Positions 33,450 through 44,331 are shown, numbered from the stretch's first letter. The stretch is 64,000 nucleotides of DNA from Mixophyes australis (GCA_036250195.1 JAVHZZ010000009.1:43553824-43617823); one strand, 5' to 3'. Notes: generated from the letters alone by a model not told the origin. Translations and numbers: made by a program.

Positions 33450-35903
33450 TCACTTTCTCTTTACTTTCTTACTGGAGTCCTCATCAGAGGAGCCCCACCT
33501 TTTTACACTAACGCCAGCCGGCACCATATCGGTGTCAAGAAGGTTTACCTCCTCATCTTCGGAGGTCACCTTATCCGGCCCATGGGAAACAATACCAGAA
33601 GAAATGGCAGAGATAGGAGGACTACCAACTTCCACTTCACCGTCCGTGCCTGCCTTAGGCAGACCCACTAATTCCTTAACCTTTGGCGGATCAGGCGGAC
33701 CAGGGGGTGGGGGACCAGGGTCTGGAATATCTGGGGGAACCAGGAGGGAAGGGGCCTGAATAGACGATACCAGGACAGGAGGTGAGGCTTTGGAGGAAAC
33801 TGAAGGAACCAATGGAGGGAAAGAGTCCTCCGGGGGGTGAGAGATCTCTAAAGGGGTGGCGGATATTCCCGGGAAGGAAGAGGTTACTGTGGCCAACTCC
33901 TCCACAAGGAGAGACTTGCGCAAACTTAAAGGTGCCTTCAAGAAATTTTCCCCAATCAGAATCCTAGCTGTCATTTTACCCGCTGCCTTCTTTTTTGACT
34001 TCTCCTTTGGTTTCTTATACTTGGGTTCTACCCTTAATGGGGATGGGCTTTTGACCTTCCTCCTCCTCCTCGTGACTTTAGGCCTAAATTGCAAGCTACC
34101 GTTCTCACCCCTCACTATTTCTCCTTCTGACTCCTCATCACTTGAGAAGGATAGGAAACGGTTAGATAGGATAAGCTTTTCCCCGCCAGACTTTACAGCC
34201 CGACTCCTTCTCCCCTTCTTCCCTTGCACTGTAAAGGGGGTTTCTTCCTCCATAACTGTTGGTTTTGCAACTGGCACAGTGGACTGGGCCAACACCGGCT
34301 GGGAGGGGAAAGGGGGAGTGGGAGCAGATACCGAAGAAGGTCCTGGTAGGGGAGGGGTGGGAGATCCAGAAGAAGGTCCTGGGGCCTGGACAGGGCTCAC
34401 CACAGATGGCACGTTTACCCCTATTTCCATTAACTCTGCAGCCTGAACCAGGTCTATATCAGATATTTCACACGCATTGTGGGAGGCGTGAGGGCAGCGA
34501 CTAAAAGGATGGCCAACCTCACCACATAAATTACATTTAATCTTTACACATGACCTGGCCTCATGTCCCTGATCCCCGCAATGGCCACACTTTTGAACGG
34601 GACAATTCATGCTGAGGTGGCGGAAGTCACCACAGCGGTGGCACATCCTCGGCTGGCCCGGGTAAAAGCATTGAATGCGGTCGCGACCAATAAAGGCCGC
34701 AGATGGTACGTGCAGCACACCAGCCTCCGTGCATCGCAGATGGACCATGGCAGACCACCCGCCACCCCAGACATGACGGCTCGGATCGGGAACTTTCTCC
34801 AAGGGGGACACTAAGTCCGCATATCTTTTTAACCAAAAACACAAGTCAGATTTAGGTAGAGATTCGTTCCTAACTAATATGGTCACACGCACCCTTTCTT
34901 GGCGCGTGACCGGGATTGCTCGGAAACTGGACCATGGCTCTGTATCTTTCTGCCTTCCCCACTTAGCCCAAAAATCTTGAAACCCATAGTAAGAACAAAA
35001 GCTGACATCAAAATCAGGGGAACTCACAGGATGTATGCATGCAAAAAGATCCACAGCTTTATAACCAAAACTTGCAAAAAAACTATCCAAAAAGGCAGGT
35101 CTAGTAGGGGTCTCACCACTTACACATTTCAATTGAACGACATTCCTCCTCTTAGGGGGCTGCCCTCTGACAGACATTTGAGGGACAGTAGGTGCTGCAA
35201 CACCAGGCACCACCCCCGATACTGCCTTTGCATAGGAAATGGGACCAGGTACCCCAACTGGTGCAGGAACGGGAGCTTCACACATAGGATTAGGGGTAAC
35301 TACTGCAGAGGGCACATCAGTGGTCACCAAACAGGGAGCTGTTGCAACAGCAGATTTAACCCCCTGCAAACTCCCACTACTATTTACACCAGAAACTTGC
35401 TTTTTTACCCTAATCTCCTGTGGCAGCATATTTGGCATGTTTTTTGCAGCTGCCTCAATCACCTCAAGAGCTGCCTTTGCTCTAGGAGCCACACATAATG
35501 GACCATAAACAGTATCTACCACATAACCCTGCACATTATTCATATCACATCTATTCAGACATTGCTGGGCTGTACCTGTATTCACTGGCACGGAGGTAGC
35601 AGACACTGGCAGATTTCCCCCGATCACCGGCACCACAGCTCCGCCCCCTCCACTCGCAGAATTAACCTCCGCTGCTGGTAAGGATAAGATGGCTTCATTG
35701 CTATTGGCACAGACAGGCGACGGGGGATCCGACACAGCTGCACTCACCGATGCCTTGCACGCGCTCCTGTCAGACACTGGAATAGGCTTCAATACAACAT
35801 GAGAGCCAGCAGCACCGCTGCGACTTGAATGGACCACACACACAGGGTGAGGCCGATACATCACAGCTGCATCAGTAATAACAGGCACGGAGCCTGCACT
35901 CAC
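33450..35903 (-). CDS. LINE ORF1-like protein with CCHC zinc knuckles
   Basis: About 800 residues; the frame is open from 35903, where the first codon is GTG, so the likely ATG is 14 codons further in. The N-terminal 270 residues are low complexity (P/V/S/A). A globular segment lies at about 275-420, followed by three clustered CCHC-type knuckles around 435-480 (CHRCGDFRHLSMNC, CGHCGDQGHEARSC, CNLCGEVGHPFSRC). The C-terminal part is proline-rich with basic patches (RRRRKVK). Such proteins bind LINE RNA and form the ribonucleoprotein. It lies 5 bases downstream of the coiled-coil ORF and 27 bases upstream of the RT ORF, so reinitiation or stop-restart translation is likely. Confidence 0.9.
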   Translation of the reverse strand: MSAGSVPVITDAAVMYRPHPVCVVHSSRSGAAGSHVVLKPIPVSDRSACKASVSAAVSDPPSPVCANSNEAILSLPAAEVNSASGGGGAVVPVIGGNLPVSATSVPVNTGTAQQCLNRCDMNNVQGYVVDTVYGPLCVAPRAKAALEVIEAAAKNMPNMLPQEIRVKKQVSGVNSSGSLQGVKSAVATAPCLVTTDVPSAVVTPNPMCEAPVPAPVGVPGPISYAKAVSGVVPGVAAPTVPQMSVRGQPPKRRNVVQLKCVSGETPTRPAFLDSFFASFGYKAVDLFACIHPVSSPDFDVSFCSYYGFQDFWAKWGRQKDTEPWSSFRAIPVTRQERVRVTILVRNESLPKSDLCFWLKRYADLVSPLEKVPDPSRHVWGGGWSAMVHLRCTEAGVLHVPSAAFIGRDRIQCFYPGQPRMCHRCGDFRHLSMNCPVQKCGHCGDQGHEARSCVKIKCNLCGEVGHPFSRCPHASHNACEISDIDLVQAAELMEIGVNVPSVVSPVQAPGPSSGSPTPPLPGPSSVSAPTPPFPSQPVLAQSTVPVAKPTVMEEETPFTVQGKKGRRSRAVKSGGEKLILSNRFLSFSSDEESEGEIVRGENGSLQFRPKVTRRRRKVKSPSPLRVEPKYKKPKEKSKKKAAGKMTARILIGENFLKAPLSLRKSLLVEELATVTSSFPGISATPLEISHPPEDSFPPLVPSVSSKASPPVLVSSIQAPSLLVPPDIPDPGPPPPGPPDPPKVKELVGLPKAGTDGEVEVGSPPISAISSGIVSHGPDKVTSEDEEVNLLDTDMVPAGVSVKRWGSSDEDSSKKVKRK

Positions 35904-35908
35904 AGGAA

Positions 35909-37132
35909 TCAGGCCACAGACAGGGGATCCTGAGCAACTGCAGCAGGCTCCATCTCCCTATCTACAATGGCCGCGGCTTTTTGCAGCTCCGTCACTGGCA
36001 AGTCACCCTCCATTACTCTTATATTATTATATAAAATGTTCTCCGTTGGACCTTGAACATCAGAAACAGGAGCATTAATAGGCAAGGGTTCAGATGTCAA
36101 GCACTCCTCTTTCTCAGACAATAATTCTTCTGATGGCGAGTGTAACTTTTCAATTAACCCTTGCAGTACTTGTTCTTTGTTAAGAAGGATTTCTTCCAAT
36201 TCTTTAATTTCTGCTGTGAAGGTTACCCTGTCAGTGCTATAAGCATTGTTCCTTTTCCTTTTTTTTGCAACAATTCGTTTTTTAACCCTTGCAATCCCAG
36301 ATTCTAGGTCTAGTATTTGCTCCCTAACTGCAGACTCATCTTCCTCACTGGGAGCTGATTCAGAGAGGCACATATTCACACACCCCTTCTGTGCCGCATC
36401 AGTGTTGCCGGCAGGCACCGTCTCCATAGCCACTTCACATAATACAGGTTCAACATTAGCTTGCACATCCATACTACCAGTTATATTTACAGTCACTGAA
36501 CTTACTTCTGTGTTACTGGAGGCAGCCTTGCTTGGTACAGGGCCTAAATTAGGAACCTGTGCCTTTTCCACTGCAGTAGTATTTTCAGATGCAGTGTCTG
36601 GACTGGATCCCTCTTGAGCCTCCACATTAGCAGTAGCTGTACTTCTTTCCATATTTCCAGAGGCAGACTTGCTTGGCACAGAGCCTGTATTAGGAACTTG
36701 TGCCTTTTTCACTGTAGTAGTATTTTTAGATGCAGGGTCTGTGCTAGATTCCTGAGTCTTCACCACCTTAGTGGTAGCTGGATTCACCACCAAGTTGTTA
36801 GTAGCAACAGGCTTACCTGGTACAGAGCCTGATATAGGCCCCTGGGCCTTTGCAGTAGAAGCAGCTGAATCCACAGTCTGGATACTCTTCTGGGTGTGTG
36901 CTCTCAACACACTGCCCTGGCTGGGCCTCTGCAGCTGGGCCTCGTTTCCATCCTGAGGTATAATCAAGGTTTTCCCTGGAGCTTGCACATTGAAAGTAGG
37001 GCAAGTGTTAGGCCCAAAAGCCTGGGAACTCGTCTTGTTTTTTTCAGCTTGATTATGCTCCTTAGGAGCATGGCCTAAGCTAGGCCCGAAAGCCTGGGGA
37101 CTTTCCTGCACTCCTCCCCCAGGATCCTCCAT
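35909..37132 (-). CDS. Additional 5' ORF of the LINE, coiled-coil, unknown function
   Basis: About 407 residues from the ATG at 37132 (the frame extends 10 codons upstream without an ATG). I do not recognise a family. The first 280 residues are S/T/P/A-rich with repeated units such as AQVPNTGSVPSK and AQVPNLGPVPSK. Residues about 285-355 are predicted by eye to form a coiled coil and contain a basic patch VKKRIVAKKRKR that could act as a nuclear signal or RNA-binding region. It is in a different frame from the zinc-knuckle ORF and ends 5 bases before it. It could be the first half of a split ORF1 (one frameshift) or a true third protein. Confidence 0.7.
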   Translation of the reverse strand: MEDPGGGVQESPQAFGPSLGHAPKEHNQAEKNKTSSQAFGPNTCPTFNVQAPGKTLIIPQDGNEAQLQRPSQGSVLRAHTQKSIQTVDSAASTAKAQGPISGSVPGKPVATNNLVVNPATTKVVKTQESSTDPASKNTTTVKKAQVPNTGSVPSKSASGNMERSTATANVEAQEGSSPDTASENTTAVEKAQVPNLGPVPSKAASSNTEVSSVTVNITGSMDVQANVEPVLCEVAMETVPAGNTDAAQKGCVNMCLSESAPSEEDESAVREQILDLESGIARVKKRIVAKKRKRNNAYSTDRVTFTAEIKELEEILLNKEQVLQGLIEKLHSPSEELLSEKEECLTSEPLPINAPVSDVQGPTENILYNNIRVMEGDLPVTELQKAAAIVDREMEPAAVAQDPLSVA

Positions 37133-37295
37133 CCTATCTGGGCTTGCTCCCAGAGTCCACACTGATTCTCAGAGAGCAAAGACACACCTCCTTCTCTCTC
37201 TGTCCTGTTCAGTCCAGTGGTGCTGTGTCCTGTGCTCTGTGCTTCTAAGGGCATAGTTATTTCCCCATTATTCCCAAGTTTTTAAAAAATAAAAA

Positions 37296-37328
<33 letters not shown>

Positions 37329-37441
37329 TAAAATATATAATAATTATAACCAAATTTGCAAAACCAATCCAGCAGTATAAGTCCATTGGTACTGCAATAT
37401 TACCAAGTTCACACATTCTGCAGTATCTTGTGCTACATATA

Positions 37442-40438
37442 ATGGAGACCAAAAATTTGGAGGATAAAGTAGGGAAAGATCAAGACCCACTTCCTCCTAA
37501 TGCTGAAGCTGCTGCCACTAGTCATGACATAGACGATGAAATGCCATCAACGTCGTCTTCCAAGCCCGATGCCCAATCTCGTAGTACCGGGCATGTAAAA
37601 TCCAAAAAGCCCAAGTTAAGAAAAAGTAGCAAAAAGAGAAACTTAAAATCATCTGAGGAGAAATGTAAAGTTGCCAATATGCCATTTACGACACGGAGTG
37701 GCAAGGAACGGCTTAGGCCCTGGCCCGTGTTCATGACTAGTGGTTCAGCTTCACCCACGGATCTTAGCCCTCCTCCTCCTCCCCCCCCCTACAAAAAATT
37801 GAAGAGAGTTATGCTGTCAGCAACAAAACAGCAAACAACTCTGCCTTCTAAAGAGAAATTATCACAAATCCACAAGGCGAGTCCAAGGATGTTGGTGGTT
37901 GTCAAGCCTGACCTTCCCATCACTGTACGGGAAGAGGTGGCTCGGGAGGAGGCTATTGATGATGTAGCTGGCGCTGTGGAGGAACTTGATGATGAGGATG
38001 GTGATGTGGTTATTGTAAATGAGGCACCAGGGGGGGAAACAGCTGATGTCCATGGGATGAAAAAGCCCATCGTCATGCCTGGTCAGAAGACCAAAAAATG
38101 CACCTCTTCGGTCTGGAGTTATTTTTATCCAAATCCAGACAACCAATGTATGGCCATATGTAGCTTATGTAAAGCTCAAATAAGCAGGGGTAAGGATCTT
38201 GCCCACCTAGGAACATCCTCCCTTATACGTCACCTGAATAACCTTCATAGTTCAGTGGTTAGTTCAGGAACTGGGGCTAGGACCCTCATCGGTACAGGGA
38301 CACCTAAATCCCGTGGTCCAGTTGGATACACACCAGCAACACCCTCCTCGTCAACTTCCTCCACAATCTCCATCAGATTCAGTCCTGCAGCCCAAGTCAG
38401 CAGCCAGACTGAGTCCTCCTCAATACGGGATTCATCCGAGGAATCCTGCAGCGGTACGCCTACTACTGCCACTGCTGCTGTTGCTGCTGTTAGTCGGTCA
38501 TCTTCCCAGAGGGGAAGTCGTAAGACCGCTAAGTCTTTCACAAAACAATTGACCGTCCAACAGTCGTTTGCCATGACCACCAAATACGATAGTAGTCACC
38601 CTATTGCAAAGCGTATAACTGCGGCTGTAACTGCAATGTTGGTGTTAGACGTGCGCCCGGTGTCCGCCATCAGTGGAGTGGGATTTAGAGGGTTGATGGA
38701 GGTATTGTGTCCCCGTTACCAAATCCCGTCGAGATTCCACTTCACTAGGCAGGCGATACCAAAAATGTACAGAGAAGTACGATCAAGTGTCCTCAGTGCT
38801 CTAAAAAATGCGGTTGTACCCACTGTCCACTTAACCACGGACATGTGGACAAGTGGTTCTGGGCAAACGAAGGACTATATGACTGTGACAGCCCACTGGG
38901 TAGATGCATCCCCTTCCGCAGCAACAGCAACAGCTGCATCAGTAGCAGCAACTACAAAATGGCGGCTCGTGCAAAGGCAGGCAACATTGTGTATTACAGG
39001 CTTTAATAAGAGGCACAACGCTGACAACATATTAGAGAAAATGAGGGAAATTATCTCCCAGTGGCTTACCCCACTTAGACTCTCATGGGGATTTGTGGTG
39101 TCAGACAATGCCAGTAACATTGTGCGGGCATTAAATATGGGCAATTTCCAGCACGTCCCATGTTTTGCCCACACCATTAATTTGGTGGTGCAGCATTACC
39201 TCAAGAGTGACAGGGGTGTGCAGGAGATGCTTGCGGTGGCGCGTAAAATTGCTGGACACTTTCGGCATTCAGCCAGTGCCTACCGCAGACTAGAGGCACA
39301 TCAAAAAAGCATGAACCTGCCCTGCCATCACCTCAAACAAGAGGTTGTGACGCGCTGGAACTCCACCCTCTATATGCTGCAGAGGATGGAGGAGCAGCAA
39401 AAGGCCATTCAGGCCTACACAGCCACCTACGACATAGGCAAAGGAGTGGGGATGCGCCTCAGTCAAGCGCAGTGGAGACTGATTTCCGTGTTGTGCAAGG
39501 TTCTGCAGCCATTTGAACTTGCCACACGAGAAGTCAGTTCCGACACTGCCAGCTTGAGTCAGGTCATTCCCCTGATCAGGCTGTTGCAGAAGCAGCTGGA
39601 GAAAGTGAGGGAGGAGCTGGTAAGCCATTGCGATTACACCAAGCATGTAGCTCTTGTGGATGTAGCCCTTCGTACGCTTTGCCAGGATCCGAGGGTGGTC
39701 ACTCTTTTAAAGTCAGAGGAATACATTCTGGCCACCGTGCTCGATCCTCGGTTTAAAGCGTATGTTGTGTCTCTGTTTCCGGCGGACACAAGCCTACAGC
39801 GGTGCAAAGACCTGCTGGTCAGGAGATTGTCCTCTGAAGAGGACCGTGACATGCCAACAGCTCCACCCTCATTTTCTTCCACATCTATGGCTGCGAGGAA
39901 AAAGCTCAGTTTTCCCAAAAGAGGCACTGGCGGGGATGCTGATAACATCTGGTCCGGACTGAAGGACCTGCCAACCATTGCAGACATGTCTACTGTCGCT
40001 GCATTGGATGCTGTCACAATAGAAAAAATTGTGGATGATTACTTTGCTGACACCATCCAAGTAGACATGTCAGACAGTCCATATTGTTACTGGCAGGAAA
40101 AAAAGGCAGTTTGGAAGCCCCTGTACAAACTGGCTCTATTTTACCTGAGTTGTCCCCCCTCCAGTGTGTACTCGGAAAGAGTTTTTAGTGCAGCGGGGAA
40201 CCTGGTCAGTGAGCGGCGAAGGAGGTTGCTTCCTCAGAACGTTGAAAAAATGATGTTTATAAAAATGAATAATCAATTCCTCAATGAAGTACAGCACTGC
40301 CCTCCAGATACTACAGAGGGACCTGTGGTTGTGGAGTCCAGCGGGGACGAATTGATAATGTGTGATGAGGAGGAAGTACACACTGTAGGGGGAGAGGAAT
40401 CAGAGGTTGAGGATGAGGACGACATCTTGCCTCAGTAG
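37442..40438 (+). CDS. hAT transposase with BED zinc finger
   Basis: 998 residues from the ATG at 37442 (four in-frame codons upstream lack an ATG). The N-terminus is acidic and basic low complexity. A BED-type zinc finger sits at about 220-275: SVWSYFYPNPD, C..C after ICSLC, then H...H in LIRHLNNLH. The RNase-H-like core contains TTDMWTSG near 465 (first acidic residue), VVSDNASNI near 553 (second) and a CFAHTINLVV helix. The C-terminal hATC dimerisation region at about 877-940 contains WKPLYKLALFYLSCPPSS, SERVFSAAGNLVSERRRRL. An acidic tail ends the protein. It should cut and rejoin the TAGGGATG termini. It resembles ZBED-type hAT transposases; no stop or frameshift interrupts it. Confidence 0.95.
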   Translation: METKNLEDKVGKDQDPLPPNAEAAATSHDIDDEMPSTSSSKPDAQSRSTGHVKSKKPKLRKSSKKRNLKSSEEKCKVANMPFTTRSGKERLRPWPVFMTSGSASPTDLSPPPPPPPYKKLKRVMLSATKQQTTLPSKEKLSQIHKASPRMLVVVKPDLPITVREEVAREEAIDDVAGAVEELDDEDGDVVIVNEAPGGETADVHGMKKPIVMPGQKTKKCTSSVWSYFYPNPDNQCMAICSLCKAQISRGKDLAHLGTSSLIRHLNNLHSSVVSSGTGARTLIGTGTPKSRGPVGYTPATPSSSTSSTISIRFSPAAQVSSQTESSSIRDSSEESCSGTPTTATAAVAAVSRSSSQRGSRKTAKSFTKQLTVQQSFAMTTKYDSSHPIAKRITAAVTAMLVLDVRPVSAISGVGFRGLMEVLCPRYQIPSRFHFTRQAIPKMYREVRSSVLSALKNAVVPTVHLTTDMWTSGSGQTKDYMTVTAHWVDASPSAATATAASVAATTKWRLVQRQATLCITGFNKRHNADNILEKMREIISQWLTPLRLSWGFVVSDNASNIVRALNMGNFQHVPCFAHTINLVVQHYLKSDRGVQEMLAVARKIAGHFRHSASAYRRLEAHQKSMNLPCHHLKQEVVTRWNSTLYMLQRMEEQQKAIQAYTATYDIGKGVGMRLSQAQWRLISVLCKVLQPFELATREVSSDTASLSQVIPLIRLLQKQLEKVREELVSHCDYTKHVALVDVALRTLCQDPRVVTLLKSEEYILATVLDPRFKAYVVSLFPADTSLQRCKDLLVRRLSSEEDRDMPTAPPSFSSTSMAARKKLSFPKRGTGGDADNIWSGLKDLPTIADMSTVAALDAVTIEKIVDDYFADTIQVDMSDSPYCYWQEKKAVWKPLYKLALFYLSCPPSSVYSERVFSAAGNLVSERRRRLLPQNVEKMMFIKMNNQFLNEVQHCPPDTTEGPVVVESSGDELIMCDEEEVHTVGGEESEVEDEDDILPQ

Positions 40439-41860
40439 AGCCTGTTTAGTCTGTACAGGGAGAGATGAATAGCTTTTTTGGTGTGGGGGCCCAAACAAAC
40501 CAATCATTTCAGCCAAAGTTGTTTGGTAGGCCCTGTCGCTGAAATGATTGGTTTGTTAAAGTGTGCATGTCCTATTTCAACAACATAAGGGTGGGTGTGA
40601 GGGCCCAAGGACAATTCCATCTTGGACCTTTTTTTTTTGCATTATATGACCAATCAACAGTCGTTTGCCATGTTCAAAAAGTAAAACCAAATTTAAAAAA
40701 ATACAAGAAATTAAACCAAAAGTAAAATGCCGTGTCATAATTTAAAACAAGAGGTATTGACGTGCTCTAAAACTACTGTATTGTTGTTTATATTTTATAA
40801 ACACTACACTTGAAAGCTTGAGTCTTTCAATAAAAAAGTAACTGTCCATTGCACGAATATTTGCAACAGGGACAATTTTAGGGTTAAGAAAGTCAACTAA
40901 TAACACTTCGACGCTGTCTGTCTTTATAAACACTACACTTGGAAGTTGGAGGAGGTATTGTGGCCCCGGCACCAAATTTACTACCGGGGCCACTCCACTG
41001 TGCAGTCCATATTTAGGTGTATCAGATATTAAACAACGGTGACAGTTGATGCCCAATTTTTTCATTATATTGTGGCCTCGGTACCAAATTGTGTACCGGG
41101 GCCACCACACTACGCAGTCCAGATACTTGTTTGGTGGAATTCAGACCAGTTGAGGGTTTTATTATTATATTGTGTGGACCACTCTATCTATACCACACTA
41201 CAACTCTATACCACTCTATTTCATACTTTAATTCTATTTCATACTTTAATTCTATTTAATACTTTAATTCTATTTCATACTTTAATTCTATTTCATACTT
41301 TAATTCTATTACTAATTACCATAAAGAGGAACAAAATAAACCAATTTTACCAAAAAGTATAATATGACTTAGACTTACAAACACTACACTTGAAAGATCG
41401 TGCCTTTAAATGAAAAAGTCAGTCTTCATTGCACGACTATGTGCAACAGGGACAGTTTTTTGGGTTTACAAAGTCAACGAATAACACTTCGACCCTGTCT
41501 GTCTTTAACATACTTGATGGGATCTCAATGACGAATTGTCTGTACCATGTTTGGAGGAGGTATTGTGGCCCCGGTACCAAATTGGGTACCGGGGCCACTC
41601 CACTATGCAGTCCAGATAGAGGTGTATCAGATATTAAACAACGTTGACTATTGATGCCCAATTTTTTAATTATATTGTGGCCTCGGTACCAAATTGTGTA
41701 CCGGGGCCACCACACTACGCAGTCCATACCCTTTTTTGGTGGAATTCTGACACGTGGAGGGTTTTTTAATTATATTGTGGCCTCGGTACCAAATTGTGTA
41801 CCGGGGCCACCACACTACGCAGTCAAGATAGATAGATGCGTATCATAGATAAAGTTCATT
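40439..41860. repeat. hAT 3' region with repeated GTACCGGGGCCAC hairpins
   Basis: Five copies (about 40960, 41072, 41566, 41680, 41779) of a hairpin whose arms are GTGGCCTCGGTAC-type and GTACCGGGGCCAC, with the loop CAAATTGT. Each is followed by CACTACGCAGTCCA or similar. At 41215-41305 a 19-20-bp unit TCATACTTTAATTCTATT is repeated five times. No protein is encoded. Confidence 0.85.
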
Positions 41861-42062
41861 CAGTGGTGTGGGGCAAATTGAAAAATATTCAAAATGCACT
41901 GACATTATCAAAAACAAGAGGTTGTCACACGCTAAAACTCCAACATGTATATGATGGAGAGGATGGAGGAGCAGCCGTATGTGTAGTGTAATGCAGACCT
42001 GTTGAAGGTTTTTTATATATTTTATTGTGGTGCCCAGTGCCCACTCCTCTAGGCAGTCCAGG

Positions 42063-43640
42063 TACATTTATTGGTGCGAATCATAAAAGTTCAGGGTTTT
42101 TAATATATATTGTGGTGACCCACTCCTCTACGCAGTCCAGGTACATTTATTGGTGCGATTCATAAAAGTTCAGGGTTTTTAATATATTGTGGTGACCCAC
42201 TCCTCTACGCAGTCCAGGTACATTTATTGGTGCGATTCATAAAAGTTCAGGGTTTTTAAGATATATTGTGGTGACCCACTCCTCTACGCAGTCCAGGTAC
42301 ATTTATTGGTGCGATTCATAAAAGTTCAGGGTTTTTAATATATTGTGGTGACCCACTCCTCTACGCAGTCCAGGTACATTTATTGGTGCGATTCATAAAA
42401 GTTCAGGGTTTTTAAGATATATTGTGGTGACCCACTCCTCTACGCAGTCCAGGTACATTTATTGGTGCGATTCATAAAAGTTCAGGGTTTTTAAGATATA
42501 TTGTGGTGACCCACTCCTCTACGCAGTCCAGGTACATTTATTGGTGCGAATCATAAAAGTTCAGGGTTTTTAATATATCTTGTGGTGACCCACTCCTCTA
42601 GGCAGTCCAGGTACATTTATTGGTGCGAATCATAAAAGTTCAGGGTTTTTAATATATCTTGTGGTGACCCACTCCTATACGCAGTCCAGGTACATTTATT
42701 GGTGCGAATCATAAAAGTTCAGGGTTTTTAATATATCTTGTGGTGACCCACTCCTATACGCAGTCCAGGTACATTTATTGGTGCGATTCATAAAAGTTCA
42801 GGGTTTTTAATAGATATTGTGGTGACCCACTCCTCTACGCAGTCCAGGTACATTTATTGGTGCGAATCATAAAAGTTCAGGGTTTTTAAGATATATTGTG
42901 GTGACCCACTCCTCTACGCAGTCCAGGTACATTTATTGGTGCGAATCATAAAAGTTCAGGGTTTTTAATATATCTTGTGGTGACCCACTCCTATACGCAG
43001 TCCAGGTACATTTATTGGTGCGATTCATAAAAGTTCAGGGTTTTTAATAGATATTGTGGTGACCCACTCCTCTACGCAGTCCAGGTACATTTATTGGTGC
43101 GAATCATAAAAGTTCAGGGTTTTTAATAGATATTGTGGTGACCCACTCCTCTACGCAGTCCAGGTACATTTATTGGTGCGAATCATAAAAGTTCAGGGTT
43201 TTTAATATATATTGTGGTGACCCACTCCTCTACGCAGTCCAGGTACATTTATTGGTGCGATTCATAAAAGTTCAGGGTTTTTAATATATCTTGTGGTGAC
43301 CCACTCCTATACGCAGTCCAGGTACATTTATTGGTGCGATTCATAAAAGTTCAGGGTTTTTAATAGATATTGTGGTGACCCACTCCTCTACGCAGTCCAG
43401 GTACATTTATTGGTGCGAATCATAAAAGTTCAGGGTTTTTAATATATCTTGTGGTGACCCACTCCTCTACGCAGTCCAGGTACATTTATTGGTGCGAATC
43501 ATAAAAGTTCAGGGTTTTTAATATATATTGTGGTGACCCACTCCTCTACGCAGTCCAGGTACATTTATTGGTGCGATTCATAAAAGTTCAGGGTTTTTAA
43601 TATATATTGTGGTGACCCACTCCTCTACGCAGTCCAGAAA
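42063..43640 (+). repeat. Tandem array, about 20 units of 75-79 bp
   Basis: The unit contains ACATTTATTGGTGCGA.TCA, TAAAAGTTCAGGGTTTTTAA and GTGGTGACCCACTCCTCTAC followed by GCAGTCCAGGT. Units are highly alike, with variation mainly in the TATATATT/AGATATATT spacer and C/A at CTC(T/A)ACG. Neighbouring units share variants in blocks, which suggests multi-unit duplication. It lies in the 3' half of the hAT. Confidence 0.95.
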
Positions 43641-43960
43641 GATACCTTGTTGCAACGTTTTGGACTAATAACTATATTGTGAGGTGTTCAGAATACACTG
43701 TAAATTAGTGGAAATGCTTGTTATTGAATGTTATTGAGGTTAATAATAGCCTAGGAGTGAAAATAAGCCCAAAAACTTGATGTTTAAACTTTTTATGTTT
43801 TTTTCCAAAAAAATCCGAATCCAAAACCTTAAATCCGAACCGAGACCTTTCGTCAAGTGTTTTGCAAGACAAATCCGAACCCCAAAAATAACGAAAATCC
43901 GGATCCAAAACACAAAACACGAGACCTCAAAAGTCGCCGGTGCACATCCCTAGTAAAAAC

Positions 43961-44331
43961 GTATGTGTAGTTTAAAGTTTGTTAACTTACATGATTTCCT
44001 CTCAGCAAACAGACAGGGTGTGTCTGGGCAAACAGAGCCACTGATGGGTGTTTTCTTTTAAAGAGAAGGTGGGTGTGTCACCTGTCCATCAAGCTAAGGC
44101 TGGGGGAGGAGTAACATGTATAAAAGCTTGTTTGTGCCATTTGTTCAGAGAGATCAATGCTGGGGAAGCTGGCTGGTCATGAGAGAGCTGAGCTATGTCT
44201 AGCTAGTGTTTAGGGTCTCCAAGAAATGCTGTGAAATCTGTACGATGTCAAAACATTTACCATCCTGACAATAAAACTACATAAAAGGAAGAAGTTGTTT
44301 GCGTGTGCTTCTTCAGTAGCGGGCTTTTGCC

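Larger units (their letters stand above)
29671..37200 (-). mobile_element. Full-length non-LTR retrotransposon (three ORFs), TSD TGTCCTGTT
   Basis: A 7,530-bp minus-strand LINE flanked by a perfect 9-bp duplication TGTCCTGTT (29662-29670 and 37201-37209). Order on the minus strand: a short 5' UTR, a coiled-coil ORF (37132-35909), a zinc-knuckle ORF (35903-33450) and an endonuclease/reverse transcriptase ORF (33422-30039), then a roughly 370-bp 3' UTR ending CAATAAAAACATT rather than in a long poly(A). All three frames are open. The layout with CCHC ORF1 and APE endonuclease is like Tx1/L1-type LINEs (inference). It inserted into a repeated motif of the hAT 5' region, so the empty site is preserved in a neighbouring copy at about 29364-29400. 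Confidence 0.93.
28980..43952 (+). mobile_element. Autonomous hAT transposon (15 kb with nested LINE), TSD GTAAAAAC
   Basis: Starts TAGGGATGAGC and ends GCACATCCCTA; TAGGGATG/CATCCCTA is the terminal inverted repeat. It is flanked by a perfect 8-bp duplication GTAAAAAC (28972-28979 and 43953-43960) inside the Gmr1-like 3' LTR. Without the LINE it is about 7.4 kb and encodes one transposase (37442-40438). Both subterminal regions carry several ATCCGA-type motifs. The 3' non-coding half is filled with hairpin repeats, a 19-bp array and a 78-bp tandem array. The perfect TSD and open transposase suggest a recent insertion. Confidence 0.93.

Noticed and set aside
34259..35508. Plus-strand open frames of 80-199 codons
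   Set aside because: They are antisense shadows of the LINE zinc-knuckle ORF.
42063..43640. Possible CRISPR-like array
   Set aside because: Repeats are contiguous 75-79-bp units without unique spacers, inside a vertebrate hAT transposon. This is a tandem repeat.
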